A DNA stretch of 64,000 nucleotides from a bacterium (GCA_021778415.1 JAJYCL010000002.1:1-64000), one strand, 5' to 3'. Counted from the first letter of the stretch, positions 16,619 to 25,744 are shown. Numbers and translations: made by a program. The notes: generated from the sequence alone by a model not told the origin.

Positions 16619-16916
16619 ATGTATCTTTGCTCGCTCCTGGTTTTTCTAATGCTCTGTCGATTCTCCCAAAGCTCTGTCACTTGGCTACAACGGCGATGAG
16701 CGAGCGTTTTACGCGGTAATGATGGGGAATTACGTCTTTAGTCCGACATGGTCGCTGGCAGCGCGATACGAACGCGCACAAAACCGCAGCGTTTCACTTC
16801 GCGCAGAATACGCGAACGTTCATCTCGCTGCATATGCTCCCGGTCTTGGTTTCGGTTCGAGCGGTCGAGACGCATCGCAATCTCGAATCGGATTGGAACT
16901 CGGGTTTCAGATGTAG
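16619..16916 (+). pseudogene. Small barrel-like envelope protein, frameshifted
   Basis: One frame from ATG 16619 codes for a signal-peptide-like MYLCSLLVFLMLCRFSQSS and stops at TGA near 16698. A second frame, open from 16650, codes for SLGYNGDERAFYAVMMGNYV and strand-like segments ending RIGLELGFQM before TAG at 16914. Joined by a one-base shift near 16670-16695 they would make one exported protein of about 98 residues with alternating amphipathic strands. Neither part makes sense alone. It could be a small relic of an outer-membrane barrel or a sequencing error. An independent 65-residue gene from ATG 16719 is the alternative. Confidence 0.35.
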
Positions 16917-16920
16917 AACA

Positions 16921-18078
16921 TTATGCTGCGGTACGACGACGGGACGAAGCAAGGATCGGCAATGCAATCGCTTGCGATACGACGCTGATGATCGCCACGG
17001 CAATGAGCGAATGGTCGTACAGAAATCCCATCGTCACGCTTCCCGCGAACCACGCGATGCCGAAGATCGCATCGAACAACCCGATGGCCGAGGCTCGTTT
17101 CTCCGGCGGCGCTCCGCTGGCAACGATGGCGACGAGCAACGCTTCTTGTGCGCCCATCCCTAATCCCCATATCGCCAAGCCAACGATTGCAAGATTCGCT
17201 CCTCCGAGCAAGATGAGCGGTGCACTTGCAGCGGCGATGCCAAAGGCGATCACCGCGATGCTGATACCGAAACGATCGTAGAGTTTGCCCGCAATCGGAG
17301 CGATCGCACCCGCGCATATCATTGCGACGGCGTACGCAATGGGGATGAAGCCGACGGCAAGCACGTGCTCTTGGCTGAGTCGAAACGAGAGAAGTGCGAA
17401 ATCCGCATAACCGAAGGCAATGAAGGCGCCACCGATTGCTAGTCGTTGAAACGACGTTCCGATGCCGTGGGTGTTGATATCGCGATGAGCATGGAGATCG
17501 TGCGGAGCCGGAAACTTCATGCGCGCCACAGCGAGCACGGCAAGTGCGGCAAGAGCCGGTGCTGCGAGCATGCCGAGCGCAAGCGTAAAATCGTGTCTCG
17601 TTAACAGGACGATGCCGATGGCGACGGCGCCGATCGTGGCGCCGAGTTGATCCATCGCTTCACGAAAGCCGAAAACCCACCCATGACCAAGTTGCGTTCC
17701 GGCATTCGCAAGCAATGCCGAACTTGTCGGCTTGCGAATTCCGCGGCCCAGCCGTTCGCCGATCAGCAGGCCGGCAGCCAACGGCCATGAACCGGCGAAG
17801 GCCAGCGCGGGCACGCAGAGTAGGTTGATGGCATAGCCGATAAAGGTGGGCAACCAATAGCGTTTCGTCGCATCGGCGATTCGGCCCGAGAGTAAGCGAG
17901 CGCCATAGCCAAGTAATTCACCGGAGCCGGCGGTGATGCCGACGATGGCGCCCGTTGCACCGAGGTGAGCAAGCAAGGGCCCGGCGACGCTTCGTGCTCC
18001 TTCATACACCATATCTGCAAAAAGGCTGACGAAGCTCATGAGCAGGACGAAACGGAAGGCTCGTGATTTTTGCATCAC
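16921..18078 (-). CDS. MFS transporter
   Basis: 385 residues with about 12 hydrophobic segments. The loop 2-3 region GYGARLLSGRIADATKRYW corresponds to the MFS G-x-x-x-D-R motif, and GERLGRGIRKPTSSALLANAGTQLGHGWVFGFREAMDQLGA is typical of the group related to bicyclomycin and arabinose-polymer carriers. The second half has PIAGKLYDRFG. No ligand can be given. The gene starts with two ATG codons (MMQK). It ends 4 bases after the broken barrel gene on the opposite strand. Confidence 0.9.
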   Translation of the reverse strand: MMQKSRAFRFVLLMSFVSLFADMVYEGARSVAGPLLAHLGATGAIVGITAGSGELLGYGARLLSGRIADATKRYWLPTFIGYAINLLCVPALAFAGSWPLAAGLLIGERLGRGIRKPTSSALLANAGTQLGHGWVFGFREAMDQLGATIGAVAIGIVLLTRHDFTLALGMLAAPALAALAVLAVARMKFPAPHDLHAHRDINTHGIGTSFQRLAIGGAFIAFGYADFALLSFRLSQEHVLAVGFIPIAYAVAMICAGAIAPIAGKLYDRFGISIAVIAFGIAAASAPLILLGGANLAIVGLAIWGLGMGAQEALLVAIVASGAPPEKRASAIGLFDAIFGIAWFAGSVTMGFLYDHSLIAVAIISVVSQAIALPILASSRRRTAA

Positions 18079-18148
18079 GCCTGCACTTCACGCAATCTAG
18101 AGCCACCCCTGGCGGGAGCTTGTGGCGAAAGTTCGAAGCTCGGGGCAC

Positions 18149-18928
18149 ATGTCGTGGTATACCGCATTCCCGTTCATTGTTGCGATTTTACTCTTTTTCG
18201 CATCGCTCGCTGCCGGAGAAATCGGCTATCGCATGGCGCGGGCGGCAACCCCTCCGTCCGTCGGCGTTCCCGGCATGACGCAAGCAAATATTGTTGCCGG
18301 TGCAATTCTCGGGCTCGTCGGCTTGCTTTTGGCATTCAGTTTTTCGTTTGGTGCAGATCGCTATAATGCTCGTCGTCACTTCGTGGTCGAGGAAGCCTCG
18401 GATATCGGAACCGTGCTTGAGCGTGCGGAACTGTTTCCCGGGCCGCTGAGTCAACGACTTCGCGCCGAGTTACGCGATTACGCAACGTTGCGACTTTCAC
18501 GCGTTGATAGCGCTGAAAGTTCAAGCAAGCGTGCAAACGCAGAACAACAATCCGAACGCGAAAGTGGCGATATTTGGCGAACGTATGCGAAGTTGCACGC
18601 GCAAAACCTGCGAAATTCCATGAGCAAAGAGTTGGGCCTGGCACTCAATCATCTCTTTGATGAAGCGATCTTTGAACGCGATGCCGAATCGGACTCTCTG
18701 CCGGGGTTGGTGTTGCTGATGTTGATTAGCAGCACGCTCGTTGCTTCTGCTGCCACGGGCTACAGTGCGTGCATCGATAATCATCGTCGACGTATCTATG
18801 AAGTGGCCTTCGCCCTTGTCGTTGCCGTTGTCGTCTATACGATTCTTGATCTCAATAGCCCGTATGGTGGGTTCATCCACAATAGCGATGAACCGCTCCG
18901 GCATGTCCTCTCACTCATGAACTCTTAA
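18149..18928 (+). CDS. DUF4239 (bestrophin-like) membrane protein
   Basis: 259 residues starting MSWYTAFPFIVAILLFFASL. Helices occur near residues 5-25, 47-68, 190-207 and 220-240. The first helices contain the conserved GEIGYRMARA and the loop NARRHFVVEEASDIGTVLERAELFP, which with SPYGGFIHNSDEPL near the end match the DUF4239 family, whose members resemble bestrophin-type anion channels but have no proven function. A GTG start nine codons earlier is possible. It is followed by a cytochrome c gene, but a functional link is not clear. Confidence 0.78.
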   Translation: MSWYTAFPFIVAILLFFASLAAGEIGYRMARAATPPSVGVPGMTQANIVAGAILGLVGLLLAFSFSFGADRYNARRHFVVEEASDIGTVLERAELFPGPLSQRLRAELRDYATLRLSRVDSAESSSKRANAEQQSERESGDIWRTYAKLHAQNLRNSMSKELGLALNHLFDEAIFERDAESDSLPGLVLLMLISSTLVASAATGYSACIDNHRRRIYEVAFALVVAVVVYTILDLNSPYGGFIHNSDEPLRHVLSLMNS

Positions 18929-19019
18929 CGTTCATTCCATATTCTGTTCTTAATCTCGATAGGTGATACTTTCGAGCTTAGGGATCTGTCGTTTGGTCCT
19001 ATTCCCAGCAGGAGACTTC

Positions 19020-19556
19020 ATGCGTTCGTTTCTTCTCGGTGTCATTGCGACGTTGCTCATTTTTACCGCAGCTGGGTATGTTGCCGTATCGCAGGGGCTT
19101 GTGCCCGCTAACGCAGATGGGCGTCCACCCGGAATCGAAATGTGGGCCGCACGAACGTCGTTGCACGCGACGTTGCGTCGCGAGGCACCACAAGGCGCCG
19201 TCCCGATTCAGGCGACCGATGCAAATTTGGTCGCGGGTGTCAGGTTGTATGGGCAAAATTGTGCGGTATGTCATGGCGCATCGACAAGTAAGCGGGAGAC
19301 CGCAAGTAATATCGCAATCGGGCTCTATCAGAAGGCCCCACAACTCGCCGACCACGGGGTTGAGGATGATCCGGTCGGTGTCACCTACTGGAAAATCGCG
19401 CACGGCATTCGCTTCACCGGGATGCCCGCTTTCGGCGCACATTTAAGCGATACGCAGATTTGGCAGATGAGTCTCTTTCTCAACAAAATGGATAAACTGC
19501 CACCCGAAGTGCAAAAGGTTTGGGCGAAGGTGCAAGCAACGCCCGCCCCCGTTTAG
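19020..19556 (+). CDS. Exported monoheme cytochrome c
   Basis: 178 residues. An N-terminal hydrophobic helix (SFLLGVIATLLIFTAAGYVAV) serves as signal or anchor. The heme c site NCAVCH lies at residues 80-85 and the axial methionine is likely in FTGMPAFG. IWQMSLFLNKMDKLP is the conserved helix of class I cytochromes. It moves electrons in the periplasm. GGAGA precedes the ATG by 6 bases. The preceding start (18963) was rejected because it adds a second hydrophobic stretch without RBS. Confidence 0.92.
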   Translation: MRSFLLGVIATLLIFTAAGYVAVSQGLVPANADGRPPGIEMWAARTSLHATLRREAPQGAVPIQATDANLVAGVRLYGQNCAVCHGASTSKRETASNIAIGLYQKAPQLADHGVEDDPVGVTYWKIAHGIRFTGMPAFGAHLSDTQIWQMSLFLNKMDKLPPEVQKVWAKVQATPAPV

Positions 19557-19569
19557 CACCTCATAGGGA

Positions 19570-20277
19570 TCATCCGCAGGCTAAAAGCGCTTCGCGGTCT
19601 TCGTTGAGTCCGTCCCAGAACGTTTGCACCGCATCCAGGACGGTCACGCCGGCGGCCAGGAAACGCTCCTGTTCATCGCGTGTTCCGTGGGAGAATCGGA
19701 AGAGCGCTGCCTCGGTTGCTTCAACGCGCCGTGCGTCGAGGTGACCGTGCCAGACCCAATAGCCGAGTGGTAATTTCGGTATCCGCGATCGACGAATGTG
19801 GCGCAATCCCTGGATGATCGAATGCCAAAAACCGGCGGCCGCCCAGTGTTCGAGAGCATACGATGCTCCGCCGGCCGTTGCCGGATCCGGGTTGCCATAG
19901 ACGTCAATAAGCGTGTCGCAGAACGAAAGCGTCGTCGGTGTTGCGAAATAGCGGCGTCCTAAATGCTCGAAATCAAGCCCGATTGCGAGGCCGAACTCAA
20001 CAAGCCATTCGAAATGGCCGACGGAGCATTGCGCCACGCCCAATTCATTGAGCAGAATATCTTTGGAGGCGCGGTAACTCGGCAAATCGGGAGCGTTGAG
20101 GCACTTCCGTAACTGCGCTTCGAGAAAAAGATGGCTGAAAACCGAGAACTGGACGGTGAAACGACGCAGTTCGTCAAGCGGCACATTCCCGGAGGAAAAC
20201 CATTCGCAGTAGGCATTGTGCGCGAGGATCGGATGCTCATGAATTTTTGCGGTACCAGGTGCGCGAAAATCGTTCAT
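19570..20277 (-). CDS. Heme-oxygenase-fold (HDO/CADD-like) putative dinuclear metalloprotein
   Basis: 235 residues, all-helical, with a pattern of metal-ligand-like residues in the order E53 (FLEAQLRK), E78 (LLNELG), H88 (SVGHFEW), E143-H144 (ALEHWAAA), H179 and D181 (WHGHLDARRVE). This spacing resembles TenA/PqqC/CADD-type heme-oxygenase-like diiron enzymes. CADD itself makes p-aminobenzoate for folate from a tyrosine side chain of its own; whether this one does cannot be told. A rho-independent terminator lies in its leader, suggesting attenuation. It is convergent with the cytochrome c gene and overlaps nothing. Confidence 0.7.
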   Translation of the reverse strand: MNDFRAPGTAKIHEHPILAHNAYCEWFSSGNVPLDELRRFTVQFSVFSHLFLEAQLRKCLNAPDLPSYRASKDILLNELGVAQCSVGHFEWLVEFGLAIGLDFEHLGRRYFATPTTLSFCDTLIDVYGNPDPATAGGASYALEHWAAAGFWHSIIQGLRHIRRSRIPKLPLGYWVWHGHLDARRVEATEAALFRFSHGTRDEQERFLAAGVTVLDAVQTFWDGLNEDREALLACG

Positions 20278-20306
20278 TTCTCGTACTCTCCATGCGTGCG
20301 AAGGGA

Positions 20307-20335
20307 TAAAAAAACCTCACCGGTGCCGGTGAGGT
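20307..20335 (-). terminator. Intrinsic terminator in the leader of the heme-oxygenase-fold gene
   Basis: Perfect 10-bp inverted repeat ACCTCACCGG (20314-20323) and CCGGTGAGGT (20326-20335), followed on the minus strand by seven U residues (A run 20308-20314 on the plus strand). No minus-strand gene lies within 500 bases upstream except serS, which ends elsewhere, so it may terminate a short leader RNA or act as an attenuator 30 bases before the 19570-20277 start codon. Confidence 0.75.
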
Positions 20336-20490
20336 GCGATTCGTGTTTGCGGTTTTCGATGTCCGCTACAAGCTATACGCAACCTCCCGACCTCGAACGA
20401 GGACGGTGATAAGGGAGACGGTAACTCGGGCGGTATGAAACATCGTTGCCGCAGAGTAGCATGGGGCGCTTGGCGAATGCAAGGCCAGGT

Positions 20491-20853
20491 ATGAAATTTC
20501 TAACGCGATGGCTCGGGGTGGAGGCTCCCGGCCCGCTGGTGGGTTTGCGCCTTCGGCGTGAATTTTCGTTGCCCGGATCCTTTGCATCGGGAATGGCGCT
20601 CGTGAACGATGCGGTAACACTGTGCCTTGGCGCGAACGTCGAAGAGCGCGATGATGCGCAAGGAACCCTGAGTTGCTCGTTTGGACTCATTGAGCAGCGC
20701 GAACGTCTGACTATGCATGTGCACGCACATGATGGCATCGCGATCATCGAAATTGAAGTGACGTTTCCGGCGGGCCGTCAGGCGGCGGCAACCAGCCAGG
20801 CCCTCGAAGAGTTGCGGCGTTACTTTCTCGCGCACGGCTGCACGGAACGTTAG
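20491..20853 (+). CDS. Hypothetical protein
   Basis: 120 residues starting MKFLTRWLGVEAPGPLVGL. The body has strand-rich stretches (LRRREFSLPGSFASGMALVN, LTMHVHAHDGIAIIEIEVTFP) and a final helix (QAAATSQALEELRRYFLAHG). The preceding AAGGCCAGG is a weak RBS. The stop overlaps the serS stop on the other strand by 4 bases. I see no motif of a known family. It is divergent to the heme-oxygenase-fold gene, with a 213-base gap that contains the attenuator-like terminator. Confidence 0.6.
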   Translation: MKFLTRWLGVEAPGPLVGLRLRREFSLPGSFASGMALVNDAVTLCLGANVEERDDAQGTLSCSFGLIEQRERLTMHVHAHDGIAIIEIEVTFPAGRQAAATSQALEELRRYFLAHGCTER

Positions 20854-22139
20854 GGGCTAATGCGTTCGAGGCCACCGAGATACGGGCGCAATGCGTTGGG
20901 AATGACGACGCTACCATCGGCCTGCTGATAGTTTTCCAGAATGGCAACGAGCGTGCGCCCAACGGCTAAGCCCGAACCATTCAGCGTATGGACGAATTCG
21001 GGTTTCGCTTTGGCATCGCGTCGAAAGCGCATATTCAGGCGGCGAGCTTGAAAATCCGTGCAATTCGAGCACGAGGAAATTTCGCGATAGGTCTGCGCGC
21101 CGGGTAACCACACTTCGATATCGTGCGTTTTCGCCGCGTTAAATCCGGTGTCGCCAGCGCAGAGGGCGATCACACGATGCGGAATGTCGAGTTCTTCGAG
21201 AAGCGATGCCGCATGTTGCGTAAGCGTATCGAGTGCAGCGAAAGAATCTTCCGGCCGAGTGAGCCACACTAACTCGACTTTATCGAATTGGTGGAGGCGA
21301 ATTAAGCCGCGCGTATCGCGCCCGGCTGCGCCCGCTTCTTTACGAAAACAGGGCGTATGGGCGGTAAGTTTGCGCGGAAGCGATGCTCCGTCGAGCAGTT
21401 CGTTGCGATACATTGCCGTGAGCGGTACTTCCGCCGTCGGAATCATCAACAAATCGCCGTCGATATCGGTAAACATGGCGTCGGCAAATTTTGAGAGATG
21501 TCCCGTGCTACGCATGGTCTCGCGAAGCACGAGATAGGGTGGGACGAATTCTTCGTATCCGTGCGATGCTGCGCGATCTAAGAAAAAGGAAACGACGGCT
21601 CGTGAAAGTTTCGCTCCCATGCCACGTAAAACGACAAATCGGGCCCCCGATAATTTTGCAGCGCGCTCGAAATCGAGGATACCGAGCTTTTCGCCGATAT
21701 CGACATGTTGCTGGGCCGGGAATCCGAGTTCGCGCACTTCGCCCCAATGTCGCAGTACAACGTTCGCTGATTCATCGCTGCCGACGGGCACCGAAGCATC
21801 GAGCACGTTCGGCGAGCCCTCAAGGAGCGCTCGAAGCGGTGATTCGGATTCATCGGGGGCAAGGATGCGCGCCTGCTCTTCAAGCGATGCGATGGTCGCA
21901 GCCAATGCATCGAGTTGCGGACGAAGTTCGGCTGCCGCCGCGGCCTTATCGGCGGCGCGGCCGATGGTCGCCGAAAGGGCGTTTTTTTCAGCTTTGGTCC
22001 GTTCGAGTTCCGCTAACTCGCGACGATACTCCGCATCGAGTCGCAAAATGTCATCGACAAAGCCGGGATCGGCACCGCGGCGACGCGCGCTGGTGCGCAC
22101 GATTTCTGGGTCTCGCCGAAGCAACGCAATATCGAGCAT
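20850..22139 (-). CDS. serS: Seryl-tRNA synthetase
   Basis: 429 residues, class II synthetase that charges tRNA-Ser and, with it, selenocysteine tRNA. The N-terminal coiled arm (about residues 30-105, with AEYRRELAELERTKAEKNALSA) is complete. Motif 2 is in PCFRKEAGAAGRDTRGLIRLHQF and motif 3 in NGSGLAVGRTLVAILENYQQ. A tRNA-Ser gene lies 14 kb away. It is divergent from moeA with about 110 bases between them; no T-box leader was recognised. Confidence 0.98.
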   Translation of the reverse strand: MLDIALLRRDPEIVRTSARRRGADPGFVDDILRLDAEYRRELAELERTKAEKNALSATIGRAADKAAAAAELRPQLDALAATIASLEEQARILAPDESESPLRALLEGSPNVLDASVPVGSDESANVVLRHWGEVRELGFPAQQHVDIGEKLGILDFERAAKLSGARFVVLRGMGAKLSRAVVSFFLDRAASHGYEEFVPPYLVLRETMRSTGHLSKFADAMFTDIDGDLLMIPTAEVPLTAMYRNELLDGASLPRKLTAHTPCFRKEAGAAGRDTRGLIRLHQFDKVELVWLTRPEDSFAALDTLTQHAASLLEELDIPHRVIALCAGDTGFNAAKTHDIEVWLPGAQTYREISSCSNCTDFQARRLNMRFRRDAKAKPEFVHTLNGSGLAVGRTLVAILENYQQADGSVVIPNALRPYLGGLERISP

Positions 22140-22248
22140 AGAAGTCCGCGCGTTTTAGCCGTTAGCGAGGCGCGCTCCTACCGATGCGCAGCGTGGGAAC
22201 GCGGCATGAGATGGGAGGCGAGTCGCGCGAACGTGAAGAGAGCGATGC

Positions 22249-23469
22249 ATGCGCAATGGTTTCGATATCGGTGCTCTCGTCACGCCGGAAGAAGCAATCC
22301 GAACGTTTTTGCACACGGTGCAGCTTGCCGAACCTACCTGTGAAGACGTCGCCATCGATGAAGCGTATGCTCGCGTTCTGGCTCGCCCGATTCATGCCGA
22401 TCGCGAGTATCCCGATGCTGCACGCTCTGCGATGGATGGATTCGCTCTCGCCGCACACGTAACGGGGGAGTCGTCGTGGAATCTTGTGGGCGACGTACCG
22501 ATGGGCGGAGTGCTTGCTCGGTCGCTCTTGCCCGGAACGTGCGCACGCATCCCAACGGGAGGCATTGTGCCGGATGGCGCCGTTGCTGTCGTCCCGGTGG
22601 AAGAGACCGAGGAGGTTGATGGCGTCGTTCGCTTGCGCGGGTCGGTCGGCGCAGGTGAGAACATCACGCCGCGCGGCGATGATATGCACGCGGGCGATCT
22701 CGTGCTGGAAGCGGGTCGCCGCCTGAGTGCGGGCGATATCGGCCTCTTAGCGACGCTTGGCATCGTCGCCGTTCCGGTCGTTCGACGCCCCGTCTTCGGG
22801 GTGCTATCGAGCGGAGATGAGCTCGTCGAGCCTGCGCGGCAGCCGCGACCGGGGCAGATTCGCGACTCGAACCGCTACGCGATCGCCGCGGCCCTTAGGG
22901 CGATGGGCGTTGATGCGATCCACCTTCCGAGCGTTCCCGATCACGCCGGGGCCCTTGAGACCGCGATGCGCGAAGCCTTGCCCGGTGTGGACGGCCTCGT
23001 ACTTTCCGGTGGATCCTCGGTCGGCGAGCGGGATAGAACGCCCGAAGCGATTGCCTCCCTTGGGGCCCCCGGCGTGGTCGTTCACGGCCTCCGGATAAAA
23101 CCGGGCAAGCCGACGGTGCTGGCGGCGGTCGGAACTACGCCGATCTTCGGCCTGCCCGGAAACCCGGCGTCGGCGCTGATGGTCCTCGATGCCGTCATCG
23201 CGCCGATCCTCGATGCGATGCTCGGGGCGCAATCGGGGCGGAAGCGGCGGCGGGCTCGCATGGCGGAGGCGCTATCCGGGCGCGCCGGCTGGACCTGGTA
23301 CGCTCCGGTTGCCGTCGAGGATGAACCTGAGGGGCCAACGGCGCATCCTCTCGTCCTGCGCTCCTCGCACGTCCGCCTTATGGCGCGTGCTTCCGGTTAC
23401 GTGACCATCGCGGCACCGGTCGCAGCGGGGGAGTGGGTCGAGGTCACCGATTTCGTTGGCGGAGGGTAG
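22249..23469 (+). CDS. moeA: Molybdopterin molybdenumtransferase
   Basis: 406 residues. MoeA inserts molybdate into adenylated molybdopterin, the last step of the molybdenum cofactor. Domain pattern: EDVAIDEAYARVLARPIHADREYPDAARSAMDGFA, the beta domain with VRLRGSVGAGENITPRGDDMHAGD, then the MPT-binding LVLSGGSSVGERD with conserved Gly-Gly-Ser-Ser, and domain IV. In the same window moaC and mogA sit 28 kb away. It is followed 9 bases later by hisC. Codons here are very GC rich between 22.8 and 23.4 kb. Confidence 0.96.
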   Translation: MRNGFDIGALVTPEEAIRTFLHTVQLAEPTCEDVAIDEAYARVLARPIHADREYPDAARSAMDGFALAAHVTGESSWNLVGDVPMGGVLARSLLPGTCARIPTGGIVPDGAVAVVPVEETEEVDGVVRLRGSVGAGENITPRGDDMHAGDLVLEAGRRLSAGDIGLLATLGIVAVPVVRRPVFGVLSSGDELVEPARQPRPGQIRDSNRYAIAAALRAMGVDAIHLPSVPDHAGALETAMREALPGVDGLVLSGGSSVGERDRTPEAIASLGAPGVVVHGLRIKPGKPTVLAAVGTTPIFGLPGNPASALMVLDAVIAPILDAMLGAQSGRKRRRARMAEALSGRAGWTWYAPVAVEDEPEGPTAHPLVLRSSHVRLMARASGYVTIAAPVAAGEWVEVTDFVGGG

Positions 23470-23478
23470 TACAACAAC

Positions 23479-24573
23479 GTGGCAGAGCCGAATGCGCTCG
23501 TCGCATCCATACCGGAGACGGTCCCGTTTGTGGGACCGGAGCAACTCATGCGCGAGCATGGATTGCGCGAGTGTCTTCGTTTGGGTGCCAACGAATCACC
23601 CTTTGGCGCCTCGCCGCTCGCCGTCGCGGCGATGCGCGACGAACTAGCACGTATCTGGTGCTACGGCGATCCGCAGTCTCACGAGTTGCGCGAAGCATTA
23701 GCCCGAACGCACGGAGTTGCGATGGAATCGCTCTTGGTCGGCTCCGGTATCGATGATCTCATGGGTCTGATCGTTCGCGCCTTTACGGCCGCCGACGACG
23801 CAGTCGTGACGACGCTCGGCACCTATCCGACGCTCGAATATCATGTCGTTGGGTATGGGAGTCGTGCCATTGCCGCGCCCTATCGCCCGGATGGCCGGGT
23901 CGATCTCGATGCGTTACTCGATCTTGCGCGCAAACATGAGGCAAAACTGCTCTACCTCGCGAATCCCGATAATCCTAGTGGTACCTTTGCAACCAAAGAT
24001 GACGTTTGCCGACTTATCGACGCCTTGCCCGCGGCAACGCTCCTGATGCTCGATGAAGCATATGCCGATTTCATTGCGCCGCACGATGTTGGCATTGATC
24101 TCGATGATCGCGTCATTCGCTTGCGAACGTTTTCAAAAGGCTACGGAATGGCTGGAGCTCGTATCGGTTATGCGATGACGACACCTCGCCATATCTCGGC
24201 GTTGCAGAAAATTCGTCTCCAATATGGCGTCAATCGGATCGCACAGGTCGGGGCCTTGGCGGCCCTTCGCGATACGGCGTTTTTACAGTCGGTTATCGAC
24301 GAAACGGCGCGAGGCCGAAGCGACTACGAGGCCTTGGCCTCGCGCTTAGGGATCGGCACCATTCCATCATCGACGAATTTTATGCTGTTCGATTGCGGGA
24401 CGGAGGAGCGAGCGCATCGTGTGCTTGCGGCGTTGCTACGCCGTGGCGTATGGATTCGTAAGCCCGGTGCTCCACCGCTTAACCGATATATTCGCGCAAC
24501 CGTAGGAACGAAAGCAATGCGTGTAGCCTTCGCCGATGCACTCGAAGCCGTGTTCGTCGAGGTAGCGGCATGA
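23479..24573 (+). CDS. hisC: Histidinol-phosphate aminotransferase
   Basis: 364 residues, GTG start. PLP enzyme that converts imidazole-acetol phosphate and glutamate to histidinol phosphate; it may also accept aromatic amino acid precursors. Features: LGANESPFGASP at the N-terminus, GSGIDDLMGLIVRAF, YLANPDNPSGTF, the Asp/Tyr pair in LDEAYADF and the PLP lysine in TFSKGYGMAGARIGYAM. The ATGA overlap with the next phosphoesterase suggests co-translation. No other his gene is visible. Confidence 0.93.
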   Translation: MAEPNALVASIPETVPFVGPEQLMREHGLRECLRLGANESPFGASPLAVAAMRDELARIWCYGDPQSHELREALARTHGVAMESLLVGSGIDDLMGLIVRAFTAADDAVVTTLGTYPTLEYHVVGYGSRAIAAPYRPDGRVDLDALLDLARKHEAKLLYLANPDNPSGTFATKDDVCRLIDALPAATLLMLDEAYADFIAPHDVGIDLDDRVIRLRTFSKGYGMAGARIGYAMTTPRHISALQKIRLQYGVNRIAQVGALAALRDTAFLQSVIDETARGRSDYEALASRLGIGTIPSSTNFMLFDCGTEERAHRVLAALLRRGVWIRKPGAPPLNRYIRATVGTKAMRVAFADALEAVFVEVAA

Positions 24574-25295
24574 AGTATGCCATTATCTCCGATGTCCATT
24601 CGAATATCGAATCGTTGGAGCGGGCGTTATCGCTTGTCGAACCGGACGAAGAATTAATCTGTCTTGGCGATATCGTCGGCTATGGTCCGAATCCGAATGA
24701 GTGTGTTGAACGGATTCGAAGCCGGGTCAAGTACGCGGTCCTCGGTAATCACGATCTCGCGGCCGTCGAAAATTTCGGTGTCGAGCACTTTAACGATGCC
24801 GCGCGCGCGGCAATTTCGTGGACGCAGTCGGTGTTGCGTCATGAAAATAGATCCTGGCTCAATGAGCTGTCGTATGAATTGCGACTTCCACAATTCTTGC
24901 TCGTGCATGGTGCACCGGTCGAGTATTTCGAATATATTCTCGATAAACGCACGGCAAAACGGGCGCTGGAGCGGACCGATGCGCCGCTCGTTTTTATCGG
25001 TCACACCCATATCGCGGAATGGTACGGTCTCGATGCCAACGGCGATGTTACGCACAATCATATGCAGCATGGCGGCACGCTCGAGCTCGATCCGGAGAAA
25101 CGGTATATCATCGATGTCGGCTCGGTCGGACAGCCACGGGATCTCAATCCAGAGGCCTGTTTTGTGCGCTACGATACCGTGACGCGTACAGTCGAATGGG
25201 TACGCTATACGTATCCCGTTTCCAACGTGCAACAGAAAATTCACGCATGTCACTTGCCCGAATATCTCGCTACGCGTCTTGCCATGGGACGATGA
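24570..25295 (+). CDS. Metallophosphoesterase, YfcE-like
   Basis: 241 residues of the calcineurin-like fold: ISDVHSNIESLERAL (motif 1), GDIVGYGPNPNECVE, LGNHDLAAV, LVHGAP and GHTHIAEW for the last metal histidines. It likely hydrolyses phosphodiesters with Mn2+ or Fe/Zn. The exact substrate cannot be told; cyclic nucleotides or phosphoprotein are known for relatives. Overlaps by 4 bases with both hisC before it and the thioesterase after it. Confidence 0.92.
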   Translation: MKYAIISDVHSNIESLERALSLVEPDEELICLGDIVGYGPNPNECVERIRSRVKYAVLGNHDLAAVENFGVEHFNDAARAAISWTQSVLRHENRSWLNELSYELRLPQFLLVHGAPVEYFEYILDKRTAKRALERTDAPLVFIGHTHIAEWYGLDANGDVTHNHMQHGGTLELDPEKRYIIDVGSVGQPRDLNPEACFVRYDTVTRTVEWVRYTYPVSNVQQKIHACHLPEYLATRLAMGR

Positions 25296-25744
25296 GGGAC
25301 GGGGAAAGCGCTGTGCCTATTGACGATGGTCGATGTTTTGCATGCGGGCCGAAAAATCCGATCGGACTCTGCTTGGAGTTTGAACGTGCCGGAAGCGACG
25401 AGGTTTTTTGTTGGACCGTCCTTTCCGATGAATTTCAAGGTTGGCAGAATATTGCGCATGGCGGCATCGGCATGACGTTACTGGATGAAGCGATGGCGCA
25501 TGCGGCAGCCGCCAAAGGCTATCGCGGTGTGACGGCATCGATGAATGTTCGTTTTCGTAAACCTGTGCCGCTCAACGTTCCGGTTGCCATCGAAGGACAC
25601 GTCATTTGGCAGCGTCGTAACGTCGTTGGTTTGCGAGCGATGGTGCGCGATGAAGACGGGACGCTTTTGCTTGAAGGCGAAGGCAGTTTTGTCTCGATGG
25701 GGTCGGTGCATGATGCAGATGATCGCCGGACACCGCAAGAGTAG
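25292..25744 (+). CDS. PaaI-like hotdog-fold acyl-CoA thioesterase
   Basis: 150 residues. The first 20 residues contain CFACGPKNPIGL, the two-cysteine stretch of one PaaI-like group. The hotdog helix follows as WQNIAHGGIGMTLLDEAMAH, with the conserved HGG; YRGVTASMNVRFRKPVP forms the next strand. It cleaves acyl-CoA of unknown chain. The ATG overlaps the phosphoesterase stop (ATGA); smpB starts 12 bases after its stop. Confidence 0.88.
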   Translation: MRDGESAVPIDDGRCFACGPKNPIGLCLEFERAGSDEVFCWTVLSDEFQGWQNIAHGGIGMTLLDEAMAHAAAAKGYRGVTASMNVRFRKPVPLNVPVAIEGHVIWQRRNVVGLRAMVRDEDGTLLLEGEGSFVSMGSVHDADDRRTPQE

